A DNA stretch of 64,000 nt from Solen grandis (taxonomy: Eukaryota > Mollusca > Bivalvia > Adapedonta > Solenidae): NCBI GenBank assembly GCA_021229015.1, contig CM037783.1, forward strand, positions 58,910,516-58,974,515, read 5' to 3'. The translations under genes and the position numbers were made by a program. A model generated the notes under the pieces. That model ran no database searches, was not told the origin of the DNA, and saw nothing but the letters and a program-made list of their open reading frames with translations. Of this stretch, positions 26,289-37,766 are shown piece by piece (positions within the stretch are counted from its first letter, which is position 1; each line of letters opens with the position of its first letter).

Positions 26289-26784
26289 CTAAGATCCTGG
26301 TAGTGATGACTAGTAGATTCCAACATGAGGTCTGTGCTTATGTTCCTTTGTTTTGATTTTCGGTACTCAGTGGAAGATGGGGTTATGAATTCTGCTTAGA
26401 ACATTGACAATATATAAATATATATACTTACAGGAATTTAAGAAAACAATTAGAATATATATTTAAATAATTTCATGAAAAATGTATTTGATTGGTACCA
26501 TTTTTTTCATCCAAATTGATCAGTTTTATCAAATTAATATATTTATTTGAGTTTTAAGCGGCCTTACAAGCGGTGCATTTACAGGAAAATTACGTTTAAT
26601 AACTGGGTATTAACTGCAGTTTTTATTTACGATTTTATGAATTGTTTAAGTTATACGTATCGGAGTTTCAGCTCCTTGTCATGAGTTCTGGTTCAGACGA
26701 GGAATTGCTGAATGTGACTTTGAAAAAAGATTGAAACGTGCGATAGACATTTATTGAAACGTGCAATAGAATTTACAAAAGATC
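26289..26784. promoter_or_regulatory. Putative shared promoter region between MBIP and TBP
   Basis: MBIP (minus) and TBP (plus) point away from each other, with at most ~0.5 kb between their visible coding parts. The segment should hold the TBP 5' UTR and promoter, and perhaps an unseen MBIP first exon. It is AT-rich with no CpG island and no certain TATA or initiator element. Promoter function is inferred from gene orientation only. Confidence 0.35.
26681..26734 (+). other. Upstream ORF before TBP
   Basis: ATG AGT TCT ... GAT TGA encodes 17 residues (MSSGSDEELLNVTLKKD) and ends 50 bp before the TBP start codon. If this is TBP 5' UTR it could act as a translational uORF. It could also be chance. 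Confidence 0.35.
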
Positions 26785-29700
26785 ATGGACGGATTTCCAT
26801 ATAGTAGCGGCATGACACCGCAGCACAGTAGCGGTATGACGCCGCAGCAGGTAGTCTTTTCTAGTTATTATTATTATGTGTGTCAATCTGAATGTAAATG
26901 AAAGTGATAAAAATATATTTCAAATGATTTTTCCCATCGGCATCATGGGCATTGAAGGATCATGAAAGATTAAATTGTTTCATTATCTACTGATATATCC
27001 TGGAGTAGCCAGTTCTCGCCAGCATAAGAAGTTATTGCAAGAAAAATGAACAAAACAATCTCTCACTTTCATATTAAATATATCATCAAATACATCAACA
27101 TATCCCCTTCAAATATAATAAATTGTCAATGGTAACTGGAAACTAATTTTAAAAAATACTGTCCAAATCAAACATTAGTCAAAAATATTATTTCCAAAGT
27201 GGCCTCAGTATGGTCTTGAGTTTTTGACAGTGAACTCGAAATTTGATTAAGTTCTGTGTATTTCTTAACAGCACAGATTGGGGTGCAATATTTAAGATGA
27301 TCCATTTGAAAACAATAAACACCTTCATAATCACAGTGTATATTTCATTACAGGGTGCCCTTCAAGTAATGTAACTGGGGTACAGTTGATATTTTCCCTT
27401 CACTTTGTAATATTGTATCCTTTCGTATAGAGAGTCCTTACAATTTTGGGGGTATATGCCATAATGGCCAATTTTGGGATGAAAAAAAACCCTCTACAGG
27501 AGATAAATGGACATTCTGTATTGTAATAATAACAACTATGGCTCTAAATGACTTCTGTACATATGATTGTTGAAAAGTGTATTCATAATAAAACACATAC
27601 TGTCTTATGAACAGATGTTAGTCAGTTTATTTGCAGATTGTTATTGCTAAGATTTAACAGGTGGTTTTAAAAATAATACAAAGAAGCATTAGTGAAAATG
27701 GTATAAAGTCAACACTTCTTTATTAAATAAATGTTTTTATCTGATTCCCAAACATTTTCCAAAAAAAAGTTTGGAAACGAGGATCAGTTACAGGGGTTTT
27801 CTTAAGTGGATGCCTGTTTGCCCGCACCCAGTTCAAATCTCTGCGGGCAAGTGATTTTCCAAAGAAAATAGCCCAGTGGGCAAGTTTATTTATGTAAATG
27901 ATATCTTTCGTTTTTTTTTGGTTTTATTTCTACAGTATATCAGGGGTGAAAAACTTGTAAATTGTGCTTGATACATATTAACTAAAATTCACCTTAATAT
28001 TACACATATTTAGTTTTAAACATTAACAAACACCAACTAACTTAAAGATCAGGCAACCTGTTTTCACTGGGGGCTAGTAGATATTCAAAGTAACTTGCCC
28101 CCTTGGACAAGTGAAAGTCAAATCTTTAAAAAAAAACCCTGAGAATCAGTTTTCCTGTAAAATTAGGTCACACTTGAGGTCAAATATTGCAGTAGTGTAC
28201 ATAGCCCAAGAATAACGATATGGTGAGAACTGAATATACTTGAGGATAATTTAACTTTATCAGGGAGTCAGTAATTCGAATTTGATAACTTTTGACTAAA
28301 TTTATTGCAAATTATGGCTAATTTCAATCAATGTATTTCATGCCTCGGAGTTTGAATAATTCTTTTAAGTTATTCATATCTAATTGTAGTAGAGGTATAA
28401 AATGGCACTTGTACTATCTTGCCAGAGAGCTAGCTTTTATGGCAATATGGTAGAGTGTCCAATTAGCATATTGAAGGTCTAGAGTTCAATTCCAGCTCGA
28501 GGCAGTAGGATTTTACTTGATACATTTGGCGACCAACGTAAATAACTCACAGTTGTAGAAGGGATGGCAAGTTAAAAGTCATTTAGAAAGTCAACAGATG
28601 TTCATAATCCAGGAATCTGAGTACAGATTCTTGAAAGGAGGGGGATAAAATGGCACTTGTACTATCTTGCCATAGACCTAGCTTCTGTGGTAGAGTGTCT
28701 GATTTGCATACTGAAGGTCCCAAATTCGATTCTATCTCGGGGCAGTAGAATTTTAACTGTTACATAATTTTTAATTTGTAAAAATAAAATTAATGGTTTG
28801 ACATCTGAAATTTTGTTTTTAACCAATCAGTTTTTAACTTTTGAACTACATGTATCCATTTGTTCTATTTACAATGCAGTTGAATGACTTATATGAATTG
28901 CTTTTAACAGAGTCCAATGGTATCACCTGGGACACTGCAGTCCTTTGGTCTTGGCCCAACACCTACACCAGTCATGCCACCCTCCAATGCCAGTTTATAT
29001 CCATCCACACCAACTCCTGGTGGCCCTATGACTCCTATATCACCAGCCACACCAGCGTCTGAGGGATCTGGGATTGTACCAACTCTCCAGTAATGAACTT
29101 TTTACATATAAATATCACTCTTAAGTATTTGGACAGGATTTTTTTTTTCTTTTTGTCCCAATACTTAAGAGTTGTTAAGAATGATTTTCCATAATAAGTG
29201 TCCCAATACTTAGGTACATACCAATTATAACGTCAAAAGATAATGTTTATTTTTCTACATGCATATATAAATATGATTCTTAAATAATAAAAGAAACATA
29301 CTTGTGATGTTATTTTTTTAGATCATGTCATTACACCTGGAATAGTGTATTTCCAGATCGTTTGTAACTTAACCCTTTCCCTCATATAGACTCATTTTGA
29401 GCACTCAATAGGTACCACATAAAGCCTGATCTGCAGAAAACCACAGTTAAACCTTACCAAATTTAATTACAAAATCCTCATTTCCAGACCACTGAGGAGC
29501 AGCGAACAGCATAAAACCTGATCAGCCTGCGAGTTACTCGCAGGCTGATCTGGTTTTATGCTGTTCACATAGGTCTTTTCATGGTTTCCTCTATGAGGGA
29601 AAGGGTTAAATAAGAATTGTTATGCTAACGTAATTTATATAAAAACATATACTTTGTTAATTTCTGGTATGGTATTTATCTTTTTTTTTAAATTTAATTA

Positions 29701-32700
29701 CCTATTAAATCATTAAATCAACTCTAACTATCTAGCCTTATAGTATATTTAATGATCTGATTTGCTAAATGAAGACAAATTATTGAAACTTGACAAAAAC
29801 AAGCATACAGGAAGTCGGTCTCAGAACCCTTATTTGACTGCTATAAATAGGACCTTTGTGTCATTGTTTATTAGCTCGACTATTCGAAGAATATGAGAGC
29901 TATTGTACTTGTAGTCATCCTGGCGTCGGCGTTGGCGTTGCAGCTTTTGGTTAAAGTTTTGCGTGCAAGTTACTATCAACCTTATATCTCAGTAACCGTT
30001 TATGGTATTGACTTGAAACTTTATAAATATGTTCAGGGACATCAGACAACCAAGGTAGATAACTCTTGACTGAATTTAATATGAATTATGGCCCCTTTTT
30101 AACTTAGAAATTTTGGTTAAAGTTTTGCATGCAATAGAAAATTTGGTTAAAGTTTTGCGTGCAAGCTACTATCTAGTTTGTATCTCGATAAGCATTCATG
30201 GTATTGTCTTGAAAGTTTATGAATATGTTTAGGGGCATCAGACAACCAAAGTAGATAACTCTTGATGGAATATGTTACAAATTATGGCCCCTTTTTAACT
30301 TAGAAATTTTGGTTAAAGTATTGCATGCAAGATACTCTCATGCTTATATCTCAGTATCCAGGCATGTGATTGATTTTAAACATCTTTAATATGTTAAGGG
30401 GTATCATACTTTCATGGTAGATAACTCTTGATGGAATATGTTACAAATTATTGCCCTTTTTAACATAGAAATTTTGGTTAAAGTTTTGCATGCAAGGTAC
30501 TTTCATGCTTATATCTCAGAGTCCAGGCATGGGATTGATTTGTAACATCTTTAATATGTTTAGGGGTATCATACTATAAAGGAAGATAACACTTGCTGGA
30601 ATATATTAAAAAATTATGACCCCCTTTTAACTTAGAATTTTGGTTAAATTTTTGCATTCAAGCTACTATCCAGCTTATATCTCAGAAATTGCTTGTGGAA
30701 TTGACTAGAAAGTTAAGGAGTGTCTTCAGGGGCATCAGAAAACTAAGGAGGATAACTTTTGGACTGAATTTTATACAAATAATGGCTTTTTTCTAACTTG
30801 GATTTTTGGTTAAAATTTTGCATGCACAGTGTTATTGTGCTTATGTCTCAGTAACTAGGCATGGGATTGATTTTAGACATCATAAAAATATTAAGGGGTA
30901 TCAGACTATCAAGGTATATCATTTTTGACTATTATTATGTACAGGGTATGTGAAGGGCAGGAATTGAAATAGATTTCAATTGATTTACCAACAAGCATTT
31001 TGAATAGTCGAGTGTGCTGTCCTCTGACAGCTCTTGTTGTCTGGTCATTGTCCTTGATTGGCGTTAATGATATTTCTGCAAATATACAGTACACACCTCC
31101 CTCCCCTACCCCATACCTCCCCCTGAGGTGACCATGTGATGTTGTTTTTTCATGCAACAGACAATGTATGGGGTAGGAATGCGAAAAGCTGAATTGAAGA
31201 CAAACAATTGAAATATCTCAGTGGTTTATTAATTGGTGAAACCAATAATACTTCACCTGTTTATAAGTAAATATCTCTACAAAGTGTATCACATGCAACG
31301 ACTTCTAAAAGGCCGTACAGAAATGTGTAATGGTATGAAGAATAATTTGCCCAGTGGGTGGTTAATATAGAAGAAAAGTTTGTCCCAAAAGTTTTAGTTA
31401 ATAAAAAATTGTCAGATTAAAAGTGTCCCAAAATTTCAAGGCATGAAATAAAATCATGGGTGTCCCAAAACTTAAACTGAGGATGGTAATCACAGTTTTA
31501 TCTCTCTTGAATACTTAATAATGTAAGAAAAGTTGATAATTCCATTTCATTATTTTGATCATGAATATGGTGTATTTGTGATGCTACTGTTGAACATTTG
31601 TCAGATTGATATTCTTTTTTTAATTGGCCACAGCAGTTTAATGAACTTTTAAATGTTCATTTTCAACTTGTATTGTGTCTGTGCATTAGGATTTTTACCT
31701 GGTATCATCTCAATATTTATTATAAAGGTTACATTAAAATTAGTGAAAAAGTAATAACAATAAATAAACAAACAAAAAACAACTATGTACAAAGCAGAAG
31801 AAAATCCATGCCAAAATGTTTAATTGCTTCTATTTAAATTTATTAAAATATATTCAGTTTATTGTTAAACATAAATACAATTATGAGTGCTGAGTTACTT
31901 TTCTGTTCATACAGGAATATTGTATGCACTGTGAATCTTGGCTGTAAGCTAGACCTGAAAAAGATAGCCCTTCATGCCAGAAATGCTGAGTACAACCCAA
32001 AACGTTTTGCAGCTGTGATAATGAGAATAAGAGAACCCAGGACTACTGCCCTGATCTTCAGTTCTGGGAAAATGGTTTGCACTGGAGCTAAAAGGTATGT
32101 GACAATCAATTTTTTTTTCTTTTCTTTACCGGTAATTATTATTATTATTATTATTATTTTTGAAGGAATATGGAATTGCCCCTGTATGATGGAGTAAATA
32201 TGTCTAAATTCTAAACAAGTTTTGAACATTTTTAATTGAGATTTTCTTTGTCACTTTCAAAATTATTTGCAACAGTTGTTAGATGGATGCTATTTAAATG
32301 GAGTGTAAAAATCCTCTTTTTCCATTTTCTGTATTAATGATATTTATTTTCAGTGAAGATTTGGCAAAACTTGCTGCAAGAAAATATGCCAGAATTGTTC
32401 AAAAACTTGATTTTCCAGTAAGTGCAATTTATCCTTTCTTTGGAAATATTTTTTCAGATTATGCTATCTGGTCTTTTTAGATGCTATGATTATTAAAGAA
32501 ACTAGTTTATTGAAGAAAATGACCCATGGAAAATCTGAATGTTTTGAATTTTTACCAAGGAAAATAATTACTAAAGTAAGTTGTGCTTGTAAAACATATA
32601 TTTAACCCTTTTTCTCATAGAGGACACCATGAAAAGACCTATGCGAACAGCATAAAACCAGATCAGCCTACGAGTAACTCGCAGGCTAATCAGGTTTTAT

Positions 32701-34837
32701 GCTGTTTGCTGCTCCTCAGTGGTCTGGAAATGAGGATTATGTTATTAAATTTGGTAAGGTTTAACTGTGGTTTTCTGCTGATCAGGCTTTATGTGATGAT
32801 ACCTATTGAGGGCGTCAAAATGAGTCTATATGAGGGAAAGGGTTAACCATTTACCCCATATACACATTTTGACGCTCTGACAAAAAGAGCAGACCTAGAC
32901 CAAACAGCTCTTTTCAGTTGTCTAACTCTGATCAGGGTTTCTTGTTTTTGTTCATACAATTTTGTAGCTCAGATTCTACACTGTTTGCACTGCAAAGAAA
33001 AATCCGTTGTTTCACATTCCAATACAAGTTGAAAAAAATAATAATATCCACCAAGTCATAAATTTTAATGGGTTAAATAAAAACATTGTTGTCAGAGGTT
33101 ATTGAAGATGAAATTACTGGTAACAACTGTGTTGCAGGCCAAGTTCAAGGATTTCAAGATACAGAATATGGTGGAAGTTGTGATGTGAAGTTTCCTATCA
33201 GACTTGAAGGACTCGTGTTGACCCATGCTAAGTTCTCAAGGTAAGTCAGTAGATGCTTGAGTATGGTGTCAATCTAATATATGAACAGTTTTCCCATAGT
33301 TTAGGTGTACCTCTATAACGTGTTTGTACATAAATATTGTTATTTATTAAACTATTGTAGTATTTGTACAGACACAATTAGAAGACTAGTTGGAGCCATG
33401 GTAGGAACTTGTTATGGTTCTACTCTGTAGTGATTTTGCCTCATGATGCAAACTTTACTTAAACTTTTGTTATCTTCAGATGACACTCAATATAGATAAA
33501 TCCTTAAAGATTTCAACACAATATCTTATCTTCTGTTTTAATGGTTAATATAACTTATTTTATTTCTTTAAAATTAAAAGAAAGGTGCGCATTCTTTCAT
33601 TACTCATAAATATGCAAGTAATTTCAAAGTGTTTGCTTAAATTTAGATGTTTCTAACATTGTTTGGTTCATATAGACATATACTGATGAAAGAAACAAAT
33701 CAATTTAAACTGAATACTTGTGCTGACTAAGCCATTGTTTTGAGAAGATTTTGTGGCTAAATATTGATAACCAAACTACTTCAGCTTCTGCATCAACGAT
33801 TTCACCAAGACACCGTTTAAACATAGTTGTTGAAGGTTAAGGTTGTTTTGCAAGCGCATACGGTGATTCAGATGAATGTGTGAAAAGGCAGAAAAAAAGG
33901 CTGCATAAGATAAAAAAAAAAGAAAGAACAAGTATTCATTTTAGGTGTATTTGTTTCTTGTACCAGTATCTATCCATACAATTCAACACTGGTTTTGTTG
34001 CTTTAGTTTTTCAATAGTTTTACACAGAAGGATTGGCATTTACGAGATTCAGTTGGTCAGATCTCTTCTGACCAAAAGCATTTTTATATTCACGAACTGT
34101 TCTAGAAATATTCCTTAGGCAAAGGGGTGTTTATTGTACCCGTATGTACTCGTTTCTGATATAATAATGTACTACATGTATCAAAAAAAGGAGACACAAT
34201 TTTCAAACTTTGGTTTACAGTGATTATATTTGATTCATATTCATGAAACTTCTCGTGTATTCAGAAATTAAAAATTAAGCTACCGGTAATAACTAATCTG
34301 TCAAATTACTGTCAAACAAAACTGCTCAATTTTTTTTAGTTAAGACTTAAGTTCTCATACTGGTCCTGGTGGCTGAGTGGCTAGAGAGTCCGCCACAGAA
34401 TTGAAAGGTTGTGGGTTAGATCCTCGGCCACGACATACCAGACATAAAAAATCATACTTCTGTAGCTCCCCTTGCTTGGCACTCAGCATATAAGGGTAGT
34501 TCCAGGACTGGTTGGTCTGGTGTCCGGATAATGTGACTGGGTGTGGTATTGTGTTACTTGTGTAAGACATAATATTGCAGTGAAGCAACATGATATCTGT
34601 CTCGGGTAGACACTAGTTCCCACATGACTGAAATACTATGGCTAAGACTTTAAACCCAATCAAATAAACAACTTACAGTTCTTAACACATCATATGCAAT
34701 TGTCTACCTAGCAGCTGTAAGATATTGACCTTAATGTTTCAGCTATGAGCCCGAACTGTTTCCTGGGTTGATATACCGTATGATGAAGCCAAGAATAGTT
34801 TTGTTAATATTTGTCTCAGGAAAAGTTGTATTAACAG
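26785..34837 (+). CDS. TBP: TBP (TATA-box-binding protein); terminal exon missing, one frameshift
   Basis: Six exons: 26785-26850, 28911-29089, 31915-32094, 32354-32417, 33138-33240 and 34743-34837. TBP nucleates TFIID and binds the TATA box in the minor groove for all three nuclear RNA polymerases. The short N-terminal part has a repeated SSGMTPQ motif and a Pro/Thr/Ser-rich stretch ([10 protein letters not shown]...[17 protein letters not shown]) as in animal TBPs, but no long polyglutamine. The saddle core is nearly invariant: [104 protein letters not shown]. The 33138-33240 exon is 103 bp where 104 are needed; one base is missing around 33171-33174 (GTGG), putting a stop into frame. The last exon (the RAEIYEAF... 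helix) is not present before the 100-N gap. Exon phases otherwise agree. Confidence 0.95.
27791..28141. mobile_element. hAT-like MITE in TBP intron 1
   Basis: It starts CAGGGGTTTTCTTAAG and ends CTTTAAAAAAAAACCCTG, giving inverted CAGGG/CCCTG ends. ATCAGTTA precedes the left end and ATCAGTTT lies three bases beyond the right end, a possible imperfect 8 bp duplication. The interior has paired GCCCGCACCCAG/GCGGGCAAGT-type segments and no coding capacity. Confidence 0.45.
28396..28765 (+). repeat. Tandem pair of tRNA-like SINE copies
   Basis: Two ~120 bp units (from about 28396 and 28647) both read ATAAAATGGCACTTGTACTATCTTGCCA, then a tRNA-like part (ATATGGTAGAGTGTCC and GAGTTCAATTCCAGCTCGAGGC). 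The B-box-like GTTCAATTCC / ATTCGATTCT is clear but the acceptor stem is not, so this is a SINE rather than a tRNA gene. Confidence 0.5.
29369..29609 (+). mobile_element. TTAA-ended hairpin MITE, copy 1 (TBP intron 2)
   Basis: Its ends are TTAACCCTTTCCCTCAT and GAGGGAAAGGGTTAA. The centre is a near-perfect palindrome (CAGCATAAAACCTGATCAGC CTGCGAG against CTCGCAGGCTGATCTGG), about 32 bp per arm with one mismatch. TTAA at both ends and CCCTTTCCC termini suggest a piggyBac-derived MITE (inference). Confidence 0.75.
29870..31038 (-). mobile_element. Pearl-like element, family D (CGACTATTCGAA ends)
   Basis: The plus strand opens TTAGCTCGACTATTCGAAGA with GGCGTCGGCGTTGGCGTTGC. Six to seven core units of ~145 bp follow (TTTTGGTTAAAGTTTTGCAT, GTAGATAACTCTTGATGGAA). 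It ends TGAATAGTCGAGTGTGCTGTCCTCTGACAGCTCTTGTT. In the AACAAGAG-first orientation it lies on the minus strand. Confidence 0.7.
31039..31495 (-). repeat. Interspersed repeat R, copy 1
   Basis: TTGTCCTTGATTGGCGTTAA, ACCCCATACCTCC, ACAATGTATGGGGTAGGAAT, TTATTAATTGGTGAAACC and a terminal group of GTGTCCCAAAACTTAAA motifs appear here. The same blocks occur in reverse order and complement at 36775-37249. Directly adjacent to the pearl-like element at 29870. Confidence 0.5.
32134..32158. repeat. (ATT)n microsatellite
   Basis: About eight ATT units just inside TBP intron 3. Confidence 0.9.
32602..32846 (-). mobile_element. TTAA-ended hairpin MITE, copy 2 (TBP intron 4)
   Basis: Inverted relative to copy 1: TTAACCCTTTTTCTCATAGA at the left and TATGAGGGAAAGGGTTAA at the right, with the same central palindrome (CAGCCTACGAGTAACTCGCAGG, one arm slightly decayed). 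Confidence 0.75.
32847..33076 (+). repeat. Interspersed repeat Q, copy 1
   Basis: CATTTACCCCATATACACAT, CAAAAAGAGCAGACCTAGAC, TTCATACAATTTTGTAGCTC, AGATTCTACAC and TAAATTTTAATGGGTTAA. The same order is found, interrupted, at 34975-35690 and 42107-42560. It abuts the TTAA-ended MITE. No coding capacity. Confidence 0.5.
34362..34650 (+). repeat. tRNA-derived SINE with conserved body
   Basis: The tRNA-like head (GGTGGCTGAGTGGCTAGAGA; B-box GGGTTAGATCCTCGGCC) is followed by the body CATACTTCTGTAGCTCCCC, GGCACTCAGCATATAAGGG, GACTGGTTGGTCTGGTGTCC, GTGACTGGGTGTGGTAT and ATGACTGAAATACTATGG. It lies in TBP intron 5. Confidence 0.65.
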
Positions 34838-34974
34838 GTAAGATTTTGACTTGGTTTTGTTTCTTTGTAATTACTTGAGATTGTGATGTGGACTGAATTT
34901 TTTCCCATTGTTTTCTATCAATACAAAAGTTGAAGTTTAAAGGTAATGGTCAATCTTCCTGTAGTACTCAGAAT

Positions 34975-35690
34975 TTTAGTTGTGAACATTTTATGTTATT
35001 TAGACTAATTTGACACATTTGCAAACAGAGCAAACCTAGATCAGACAGCTCCTAGAAACCCCCTGTTTGTTAGTCCCCTACCGGTGTTCACACCGGAGGG
35101 GACTATAGGTTTGCCCTCCGTCTGTCCGTCTGTCCGTCCGTCCGTCTGTCCGCTCAAATCTGGATCCCGCGATAACTTAATAACTAAGCAAGCTAACTTG
35201 ATGAAACTTGGTATATGACTAGATGGCAATGTGTAGATTATGCACGTCATTTTATTTTTGTTCTTCGACTAAAATTGTGGTTGCTATGGTAACGGAAATA
35301 GTGAAAATATGGCAAAAAATGGGATCCCGCGATAACTAAGCAAGCAAACTTGATGAAACTTGGTATATGACTAGATGGCAATGTTTGCATGTCATTTTAT
35401 TTTTGTTCTTCGACTAAAATTGTGGTTGCTATGGTAACGGAAATAGTGAAAATATGGCAAAAAATGGGATTGATTACCATATTGAGTCAAGGTGGAGCCG
35501 GTAGGGGACTTTATGTGTTGCATACAACACCAGTTACTTGTTCATACAATATTGTAGCTCATATTCTACACAGTCAAAAGAAAATTGCATTGTTTCATAT
35601 ACACTTCAAAGTGCAGTAAATTAATATTCATCAAGTCATAAATCTGTACATGGATATTAATTTACTGCACTTTGTATGGGAAAGGGTTAA
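34975..35690 (+). repeat. Interspersed repeat Q, copy 2, split by an insertion
   Basis: The left part (GCAAACAGAGCAAACCTAGATC, 34975-35070) and the right part (TTGTTCATACAATATTGTAGCTC onward, 35523-35690) are consecutive in copy 1. The pearl-like element at 35072-35510 sits between them, so it arrived later. Confidence 0.55.
35072..35510 (-). mobile_element. Pearl-like element with AGTCCCCTACCGG ends
   Basis: Perfect 13 bp inverted ends (AGTCCCCTACCGG and CCGGTAGGGGACT). The left end forms a larger hairpin (CCGGTGTTCACACCGG with GGGGACT) and is followed by GTCTGTCCGTCTGTCCGTCC. The core has two units (GGATCCCGCGATAACTAAG, TTGATGAAACTTGGTATATG, GGTTGCTATGGTAACGG). It is nested in repeat Q. 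Confidence 0.7.
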
Positions 35691-35873
35691 TATGGATAAA
35701 GTATTGGAGTTGATTATATCCTCTCTGATGATCGACTCCAACACCTGATATTTATTGAAAAATACTGCTTAACACAATCATCATTGAACAAGTTGTACAT
35801 TAAGGTGATTAATAAGAAACTAAGGGACATTTAATTGAAAATCTGTTTCATATGTAGAAATAGAAATTCTCAG

Positions 35874-36732
35874 TTTTTAGCTCACCTGAGCACAACGTGC
35901 TCAAGATGAGCTATTAGGATCACCCTGCGTCCGTCGTCCATCATGGGTCGTCAATAATTTAAACAACATCTTCTCCGAAACTGCTGGACAGAATTTGATT
36001 AAACTTGGCAAGGATGATCCTTGGGTGAACTTTTACAAAAGTTGCTAAAATAAACTTGATCCATATAGAACTCTGGTTGCCATGGCAAGGAAAAGAGAAA
36101 AAAATATGAAACTTTAAAAATCATCTCCTTCAAAACTAATGGCCAGATTTCAAAATGTTGTAGTACAGATGTTCCTTGGGTGACAGTCTACCAAGATTGC
36201 TAAAATTATTCTGATCCATTAATAAACATAGCCGCCAGGTGTGTGGGGATAATTTCCCTTGTATATAGTGAAAACTTTAAACAACATCTTCTCTGAAACC
36301 AATGGACAGAATTTAATTAAACTTGACAGGGATGATCCTTTGGTTAACCTTCACAAAAGTTACTAAAACAAACTATATCCAAGTAGAACTCTAGTTGCCA
36401 TGGCAGCGGAAAGAAAAAAAAAAATGAAAACTTTAAAAATCAACTCTTTCAATACTACTGGCAGATTTCAAAATGTTTTAGTACAGATATTCCTTGGGTA
36501 ACCCTCTACCAAGATTGCTAAAATTATTCCGATCGGTAAAAAAAAAAGGCCGCCGGAGCAGGGGCTAAATTTGCCTTAAATGTATATAGTGAAAACTTTT
36601 GTTCCAAAACTTCTGGCCAGATTTCAAAATGTTTTGGCACAGATGTTCTATGGGTAAACTTCTACCAAGATTGCTCCTTTAGAGCAGTGGTACTCAGGTA
36701 AACGAAATAGGCCATCATGGCCCTCTTGTTTT
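35874..36732 (-). mobile_element. Pearl-like element, family C
   Basis: The hairpin end TTTTTAGCTCACCTGAGCAC...GTGCTCAAGATGAGC is followed by GCGTCCGTCGTCC. Core units hold GGTTGCCATGGCAAGG, AAACTTGGCAAGGATGATCC and CAGATTTCAAAATGTT, and the other end is AGGCCATCATGGCCCTCTTGTT. It lies downstream of the last visible TBP exon. Confidence 0.7.
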
Positions 36733-36774
36733 TTAATAGGACAGATACATTATTGTTAAAAAATATTTCAGCTC

Positions 36775-37249
36775 AATTGCTATTACCGTAATCTCTCTAA
36801 GTTTTGGAACACCCTTAATTTTTGAGAAAATAATTATTTTTTGTGCCTCTAAATTTTGGGACACTTTTAATTTGAAATTTTTTTACTGACTCTTAAGTTT
36901 TGGGACAAAATTTAATTCCATAATTACCATTTACCATTTTTCCTCTGCACCATTAAGCAAATTTCAAATGGCTTTTTAGATGCCAGTGCATGAACTTTAC
37001 ATTGTTGTGATATTTACTTAAAGCAGGTGAAGTATTATTCATTTATCTAATTAATAAACCAGACAGGCTCTCCATTTGTTTATCTGCAATTCCCACCCCT
37101 TTCTGCTCTACCCCCAATCATGATACATTGTCTTTCGCATTTTAAAACAATATTGCGCCTCAGGGAACGGAATGGAGTGTTCTGTATATTTGAGTACATG
37201 TGTCATTAATTGGCAATCAAGGACAATAAGCAGACAATAATAAATGACT
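36775..37249 (+). repeat. Interspersed repeat R, copy 2, cut by the assembly gap
   Basis: It opens with TTTTGGGACAC-type motifs and runs through AGGTGAAGTATTATTCATTT, CACCCCTTTCTGCTCTACCC and ATTGGCAATCAAGGACAATA up to the Ns. It is the inverse of 31039-31495. Confidence 0.5.
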
Positions 37250-37349
37250 NNNNNNNNNNNNNNNNNNNNNNNNNNNNNNNNNNNNNNNNNNNNNNNNNNN
37301 NNNNNNNNNNNNNNNNNNNNNNNNNNNNNNNNNNNNNNNNNNNNNNNNN
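37250..37349. other. Assembly gap of exactly 100 N
   Basis: One hundred consecutive N, the usual placeholder for a scaffold join of unknown size. TBP's last exon and the first APMAP exon(s) are both missing and should lie here. Confidence 0.97.
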
Positions 37350-37766
37350 CTAGTGGTTATATGAAATATCTGCCTCAGAGCAATAGGTTGTGCAATTGAT
37401 CCCTGACATACTAAGGTTGTTAAAATTGTAGATTTCCATTATGACTTAGTTACTTTCAGTAGCAGAGTAACAGATAAGCAGAGTAATTTAGTATTTAGTC
37501 AATTAAATTTGACAATAAAGCTTTACTTTTCAGAATCATAGGATAACAAAAGGGAAAATATATTTTAAAACTCAATTAGAATGTTGGCTGTTGTATACAA
37601 AATATACAGTATATCCAATTCACATTTGTTAAAACCCATTTAAATTACACAAATATCAAATTCATATAAAAGTCCTAGGGCATATATCCATATCATGAAA
37701 GAAGGTCTCTATATCAATGCAGTAGGATTCAAAAAACAAAAAAACCGGATCGATCTTGTATTTCAG

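Noticed and set aside
31862..32197. TBP starting at the ATG of the 31862 open frame
   Set aside because: The frame extends upstream only through intron; the true exon begins at the acceptor at 31911-31914 and joins exon 2 in phase.
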